Shown piece by piece: positions 60,169 through 64,000 of a DNA stretch of 64,000 nt (position 1 is its first letter; every line of letters starts with the position of its first letter). The notes below the pieces were generated by a model that did not search any database, was not told where the DNA came from, and saw only the letters and a program-made list of their open reading frames with translations. The stretch comes from Parafrankia irregularis (GTDB lineage: Bacteria > Actinomycetota > Actinomycetes > Frankiales > Frankiaceae), in assembly GCF_001536285.1 (NCBI RefSeq), contig NZ_FAOZ01000004.1:186001-250000 (forward strand), given 5' to 3'. The position numbers were made by a program, and so were the translations under genes.

Positions 60169-60600
60169 ATGCGGGCGGTGGTGCAGACGGTCAGCCGCGC
60201 GTCGGTCACCGTCGACGGCGATGTCGTCGGCTCGGTGGAGAACGGCCTGCTGGTTCTGGTTGGCGTCACCCACACTGACGCCACGGCAACCGCCGAGAAG
60301 CTCGCGAGCAGAATCCACAATCTGCGGATTCTGGATGGCGGACGGTCGGCCGCGCAGATCGACGCGCCCGTACTGGTCGTCAGCCAGTTCACTCTCTACG
60401 CGGACACCAGCCGCGGCCGGCGTCCAGGCTGGCAGGACGCCGCGCCGGCGCAGATCGCCGAGCCGTTGGTCATGGCCGTCGTCGAGAGGCTGCGCGCCTT
60501 GGGCGCGCGGGTCGAGACGGGTCGTTTCCGCGCGCACATGCTGGTCGAAAGCGTGAACGTCGGCCCGCAGACGATCATTCTCGATGTCGACGGCGCGTGA
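60169..60600 (+). CDS. dtd: D-aminoacyl-tRNA deacylase
   Basis: This 143-aa enzyme removes D-amino acids from tRNA. It starts MRAVVQTVSRASVTVDGDVV and has the SQFTLYAD motif and a C-terminal NVGPQTIILD segment (canonical NxGPxT). Full length and close to the family norm, so it is expected to be active. It is the only clear housekeeping gene in the window. Confidence 0.97.
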   Translation: MRAVVQTVSRASVTVDGDVVGSVENGLLVLVGVTHTDATATAEKLASRIHNLRILDGGRSAAQIDAPVLVVSQFTLYADTSRGRRPGWQDAAPAQIAEPLVMAVVERLRALGARVETGRFRAHMLVESVNVGPQTIILDVDGA

Positions 60601-60610
60601 GCGCGATGTG

Positions 60611-60678
60611 CCGGGGCGGGGGTCCGTGACGGCCGGACCGTGACGGTCGGTCCGGCCTGGTTCGTGTCCCCGCCCCGG
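60611..60678. terminator. Bidirectional terminator between dtd and the AttH-like gene
   Basis: CCGGGGCGGGG and CCCCGCCCCGG form the outer 11-bp stem. GGCCGGAC/GTCCGGCC forms a nested 8-bp stem inside. It lies between convergent genes. Confidence 0.75.
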
Positions 60679-60689
60679 CTGCTCGGCAG

Positions 60690-61823
60690 CTACAGGCCGA
60701 GCGCGTCCTTGATCAGATCGAAGACGAAGCCGCGCTGGAACATGGTGTAGGTCGGCGTCAGCTCCACGTACGACTGGCCGGTGACGGCCTGGCCGTTGAT
60801 GGTGCCGGTGACGCTGGAGGCGCCTTCCCAGTACGACCCGTTCGACAGACCCGAGATCGACAGCTCCTGGTCAAGAAGCTTGGGCGTGATGGTCAGCGTT
60901 CCGCCGGGTACGGTGACGGTCCACTTCGAGTCGTAGGTGTACCCCGTGTGTGGGCTGGTCCAGGTGCCCAACGGGGTTTCACTGACCTGGGTCGGGTTGA
61001 GCTTGACGGTGCTGCCGTCGGCCTTGACGAGGGTGCCGACCGTCTCGACGATCTGCTCGTTCTCGTCCTTGATGAAGTACAGCATGTACTGCGTGTTGTT
61101 CGAGAGCTGGATGGCGAACCAGTCCCAGCCGCCGGTGCCGGGGGCGAAGTCGCCCCACTGGTGGTCCTGCCAGGCGATACCTGTCACGTTTACCAGCACG
61201 CCGTGGTCCCACAGCGTCCCCTTGACCTTCAGGTTGGTCTGCGAGTAATACGCCGACTCGCCGAACGGGCCGTAGGGAATCACCCCGGCGTCACCGTGCA
61301 ACGCGGTCGGGGTGGACTGCGTCAGCGTGAGGTTGATCGACGAGTAGCTGAGGTCCGAGAAGCCGGCGAAGAGGTGGTTCACACCGTTCTTGCCGTCCAT
61401 GTGCGTCGTGCCGACGGTGTTGTTGAAACCGCCGCCGCTGGGCACGACGTCCGGCTGCAGGCCCACCATTGACATGTTCTGCGTGAACGTCCCACGGGTG
61501 ATGTCGCTGATCGCGAGGTGCCCGTTGTAGGCGGCTGCCACCGGCTCGGTCGCGAGGGCGTCGAGGCGGATGTGGGTGACCTCGAACCCGTACTCGTGCT
61601 TCTTGCCGAAGACGTCGGTGCCCTGGAGGTGGCCGGTGAAGTACCACCACTCCATGGTGGTGTCAGGGTGCGCGGCCTCGTCGATCGGCAGCGATACCGG
61701 CGCCATGGTGGCGGATGCGGAGGGGGCAGCCACGAGGAGCAGAAGCGGGGTGCACATCGCGCCGATGGTGACCATCAGGCGCCTACCTCGACGGCGGCCC
61801 GACCATAATCCGCTGATTTTCAT
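60690..61823 (-). CDS. Secreted AttH/CrtC lipocalin-like protein, paralogue 2
   Basis: This 377-aa exported protein has GRRRGRRLMVTIGAMCTPLL then LLVAAPSASAT as signal. Mature blocks are PDTTMEWWYFTGHLQGTDVF, GKKHEYGFEVTHIRLD, IPYGPFGESAYYSQTNLKVK and AWQDHQWGDFAPG. It is strongly similar to 45528-46625, with an extra C-terminal RGFVFDLIKDALGL. ATG 61823 (MKISGLWSGRRRG) has GGGAGG 7 nt before it and is better than longer frames. It carries a weaker form of the CGTAGTT motif 160 nt upstream. Confidence 0.9.
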   Translation of the reverse strand: MKISGLWSGRRRGRRLMVTIGAMCTPLLLLVAAPSASATMAPVSLPIDEAAHPDTTMEWWYFTGHLQGTDVFGKKHEYGFEVTHIRLDALATEPVAAAYNGHLAISDITRGTFTQNMSMVGLQPDVVPSGGGFNNTVGTTHMDGKNGVNHLFAGFSDLSYSSINLTLTQSTPTALHGDAGVIPYGPFGESAYYSQTNLKVKGTLWDHGVLVNVTGIAWQDHQWGDFAPGTGGWDWFAIQLSNNTQYMLYFIKDENEQIVETVGTLVKADGSTVKLNPTQVSETPLGTWTSPHTGYTYDSKWTVTVPGGTLTITPKLLDQELSISGLSNGSYWEGASSVTGTINGQAVTGQSYVELTPTYTMFQRGFVFDLIKDALGL

Positions 61824-61983
61824 CAACTTGCCTCCCAAACGCTGGCTGGTGGTAGAGGCGCGCGACCGTGCGACGACTCTGCGCATCCGTCGACCTGAGG
61901 GAAGAGCCTGAGCCGGCGACGAGGCTTGGCTATTCCTTAAGATCTCCTGGATTCCCGGTCAGCTTCGATGAGAAGGCCGATGA

Positions 61984-62006
61984 CCCGCATCCGTAGAACT
62001 ACGTGG
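61984..62006 (-). promoter_or_regulatory. CGTAGTT-type upstream motif, locus 3
   Basis: The reverse strand reads CCACGTAGTTCTACGGATGC then GGG. It keeps CGTAGTT--ACGGA-G of loci 1 and 2 and contains the palindrome CGTAG-TT-CTACG. It ends 160 nt before ATG 61823. Confidence 0.5.
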
Positions 62007-62043
62007 ATGTCCACGTGCGCCCGCGGAGGTGAAGGCGTCGCCG

Positions 62044-62140
62044 GGCGAGGACGTACCGGCGAGGACGTACCGGCGAGGTCGTACCTGCGGAGGGCGTACC
62101 TGAGGGGATGCGACCGGGACGTACCTAACCAGGGTGTACC
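62044..62140. repeat. 14-15 bp tandem repeat ending in GTACC
   Basis: Six to seven units, three of exact GGCGAGGACGTACC type, then degenerate 15-bp units. It covers the region downstream of the second diguanylate cyclase gene and extends over its stop codon at 62125. Confidence 0.9.
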
Positions 62141-63852
62141 GACCGGGAGCTTCCGTTCTTCTCCTTGCGGCGGCGCTTCGAGTGGTACATCGCGGTGTCA
62201 GCCTGGTGCAGGATATGTTCCGCGCTGGTGGGCCGGCCGTCGGCCAGGGCGAGGCCGATGCTGATCTGGATCTGCGCGGTGTGGCCCGAGAGCGCCACCG
62301 GTTTGGCCATGGCCGCCTTGATCCGTCGTGCGCACTGCTCGCCGGCGACCCGCGGGCTGGTGTCCGGGTCGGGGCCGGAGTCGGCGAGCAGGACGGCGAA
62401 CTCGTCGCCGCCGAGGCGGGCGGCGAGGTCGTCCTGGCGCACGGCGGTGTGCAGCCGGGCCGCCACCGTGCGCAGGAGCTGGTCGCCGGCGTGGTGGCCG
62501 TGGGTGTCGTTGACGGCCTTGAAATGGTCGATGTCGCAGAAGAGGACGACCACCGGCCGGCCATGGTCCTGATGGGTGGCGACCGCGTGTTCGAGTTCCC
62601 GGGTGAACAGGGCGCGGTTGGCGAGCCCGGTCAGTCCGTCGTGGTCCGCCTGATACTGGAGGCGATGGTGCGCCAGCTTCACGTCGGCGACGAGCCGGCG
62701 GTTCTCGGTGACGCTGACGATCTGCCGGAGGCTGACCAGCGCGGCGAGTCCGATCGCCAGGTACAGCGGGAGGTCGCGTAGCGCGCCGTCGCGCACCGCC
62801 GTCGCCAGCACGAGGGAGGCGGCGAGGCTGAGCGGCAGGTAGGGCAGATAGGCGTGCAGCCAGGGGCGGATCTCGGGTCGCCGCCGGCGGCGACTGGTCG
62901 GCGCTGTGCCACGGCCCCGCAGCGGTGGCTGCGCGGGCGCCCGCTCGGGGGCGATCATGGCGAAGGCGACCAGGAGCGGGCCGGCGGCGGCACCGATCCA
63001 CTGCTGCACGGTTGCCCGCACGTCGACCTCGCCGGGCAGGCTGAGCCGGACCAGCGCCGTCTCGGAGACCGCGGTCGCGATGATGCCGCAGGCGAGCAGG
63101 GCGAGCGCGCGGCCGTTGTGGGGCTGGCGGAACGCGGCCACCAGGATCAGAACGACCAGCATCATCGCCGCGGTGAGGATGAAGGCGACAGCGATGATGA
63201 ACGACGTCCCGGTGACCACCGTGGGGGTGAGGTCCCGCAGCTGGGCGTACCAGGCGATCAGGAGCATGGACAGGACGATCAGGAGACTGTCCAGGGTGAT
63301 GATCGTGTGGGAGTAGCGCGGGGTCCAGCGGGTGGCGTGCTGCGGGGGTGCTCGGGTCGGCCGGCCGTCGGCCACCGGCGCCGCCGGCATGCAGATCAGG
63401 CCGACGGTCGTGAGAACCGGGGCGAGCAGGAACAGGCCTTCGATCGGCGTGAACTGGAGCGTCATCGGATTGCCGGAGGAGTACTGGATCGTCCACTCGA
63501 CGGCGGCGGGAATCGAGGACAGCGGGCCCGCCGCGACGAGCAGCCGCCAGCGCCGGTCCACCCCCCGGGTGCGCACGATTCCGATGATCGCGAGAGACGT
63601 CGTCACCACGCTGCAGGTGAGCACGGTGGCCGCCTGCGCGATCAGACGCGGCTGGCCGGGCAGCGCCAGCTGGCCCGTGGCCGACAGCGCGAGCAACGTC
63701 AGGACCGGCACAAACAGAACATGGAAGGTCCGCTCATTTACCGGCCGGACCTGTGTGGCGACGGCGCTCGCGCCTCCCGCGGCGCCGGCTCTGCGCGAGT
63801 CGTCCATCCGCGGTGTTCGGCCTGATCGTGTCTCGATGCCCCCGTCTTCCAA
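62125..63852 (-). CDS. Multi-pass membrane diguanylate cyclase
   Basis: This 575-aa protein has about eight to ten hydrophobic segments in residues 45-385 (for example VLFVPVLTLLALSATGQL and FIIAVAFILTAAMMLVVLIL), then a GGDEF domain with ARLGGDEFAVLLAD intact and VRQDDLAAR supplying the RxxD site. The N-terminal part looks like a MASE-type sensor, but I cannot place it exactly. TTG 63852 is chosen because AGGAGG lies 7 nt upstream; ATG 63807 is an alternative. It should make c-di-GMP at the membrane. Confidence 0.92.
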   Translation of the reverse strand: MEDGGIETRSGRTPRMDDSRRAGAAGGASAVATQVRPVNERTFHVLFVPVLTLLALSATGQLALPGQPRLIAQAATVLTCSVVTTSLAIIGIVRTRGVDRRWRLLVAAGPLSSIPAAVEWTIQYSSGNPMTLQFTPIEGLFLLAPVLTTVGLICMPAAPVADGRPTRAPPQHATRWTPRYSHTIITLDSLLIVLSMLLIAWYAQLRDLTPTVVTGTSFIIAVAFILTAAMMLVVLILVAAFRQPHNGRALALLACGIIATAVSETALVRLSLPGEVDVRATVQQWIGAAAGPLLVAFAMIAPERAPAQPPLRGRGTAPTSRRRRRPEIRPWLHAYLPYLPLSLAASLVLATAVRDGALRDLPLYLAIGLAALVSLRQIVSVTENRRLVADVKLAHHRLQYQADHDGLTGLANRALFTRELEHAVATHQDHGRPVVVLFCDIDHFKAVNDTHGHHAGDQLLRTVAARLHTAVRQDDLAARLGGDEFAVLLADSGPDPDTSPRVAGEQCARRIKAAMAKPVALSGHTAQIQISIGLALADGRPTSAEHILHQADTAMYHSKRRRKEKNGSSRSVHPG

Positions 63853-64000
63853 GGGCTTGCCTCCTTCGATACCTGGCCTCCCACGATGCCCGGTCCGGAG
63901 AAAGCGCGCAGGTCTGACGATCGCGCTTCGTGTTCGAATGGCGCCGGTACGGGTTGTCGAAGGGGCGCGGGGTGGCGTGCTCTACCGGGCCGGTGCCGGG
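63853..64000. other. Right edge, upstream of the cyclase gene
   Basis: Shine-Dalgarno AGGAGG (reverse strand, about 63860-63865) belongs to the cyclase. No further gene is recognisable before the window ends. Confidence 0.6.

Overview
This is high-GC DNA with GTG/TTG starts, ATGA stop/start overlaps and Shine-Dalgarno sites. It carries families typical of soil actinomycetes: CaiB/BaiF CoA-transferases, bacterial P450s, F420-dependent LLM and DDN oxidoreductases, a mycofactocin-type SDR and an XRE/DUF397 pair. The mix fits a Frankia/Pseudofrankia-like or mycobacterium-related organism. That placement is inference; no rRNA or housekeeping marker fixes it. I found no tRNA, rRNA, CRISPR array or intact insertion sequence.

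Layout. (1) 1-5108: a cut-off SnoaL-like gene, an ACAD10/11-like acyl-CoA dehydrogenase with its kinase-fold partner, a CoA-transferase and a TetR regulator. Two copies of one palindromic operator-like site join these loci. (2) 5328-18366: a minus-strand run of twelve closely spaced genes: amidohydrolase, P450, LLM oxidoreductase, CoA-transferase, P450, SDR, epimerase-like, SDR, MaoC, Rieske oxygenase, SDR and PucR regulator. It diverges from a GntR regulator. (3) 19338-27896: P450 plus aldo/keto reductase, a TIR/WD40 relic, an alpha/beta hydrolase with a divergent TetR and a strong palindrome, a membrane-anchored GH43-like protein, a phosphotransferase and a branched-chain-type binding lipoprotein. 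(4) 28449-39636: a plus-strand catabolic run: CoA-transferase, DUF35, thiolase-like protein, aldehyde dehydrogenase, amidohydrolase, ferredoxin, SDR, P450, DDN protein, TetR and acyl-CoA ligase. (5) 40721-55211: a secreted S15-type hydrolase, an uncharacterised protein with a kinase-fold partner, a secreted AttH/CrtC-like protein, a LuxR-family ATPase, CbiZ, TetR, AhpD-like, SnoaL-like, LLM, and an XRE/DUF397 pair. (6) 55349-63852: an FHA/wHTH protein, two diguanylate cyclases, a second binding lipoprotein, D-aminoacyl-tRNA deacylase and a second AttH/CrtC-like protein.

How it may work together. Regions 2 and 4 look like two parallel pathways acting on CoA-activated, probably terpenoid, steroid-like or branched substrates. 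Each has a CaiB transferase, a P450, an SDR, an amidohydrolase and a predicted F420 enzyme. Region 4 also has a ligase, a DUF35/thiolase-like pair suggestive of a retro-aldolase, and an aldehyde dehydrogenase that could take the aldehyde product. The substrate cannot be read from sequence.

The most unusual signals are non-coding. They are a family of exactly 54-bp imperfect palindromes at three gene ends, a 23-bp motif at a near-constant distance upstream of three related loci, paired GCAANTTGC sites around the XRE/DUF397 genes, the shared TetR-type operator in region 1, and many 14-20 bp tandem repeats.
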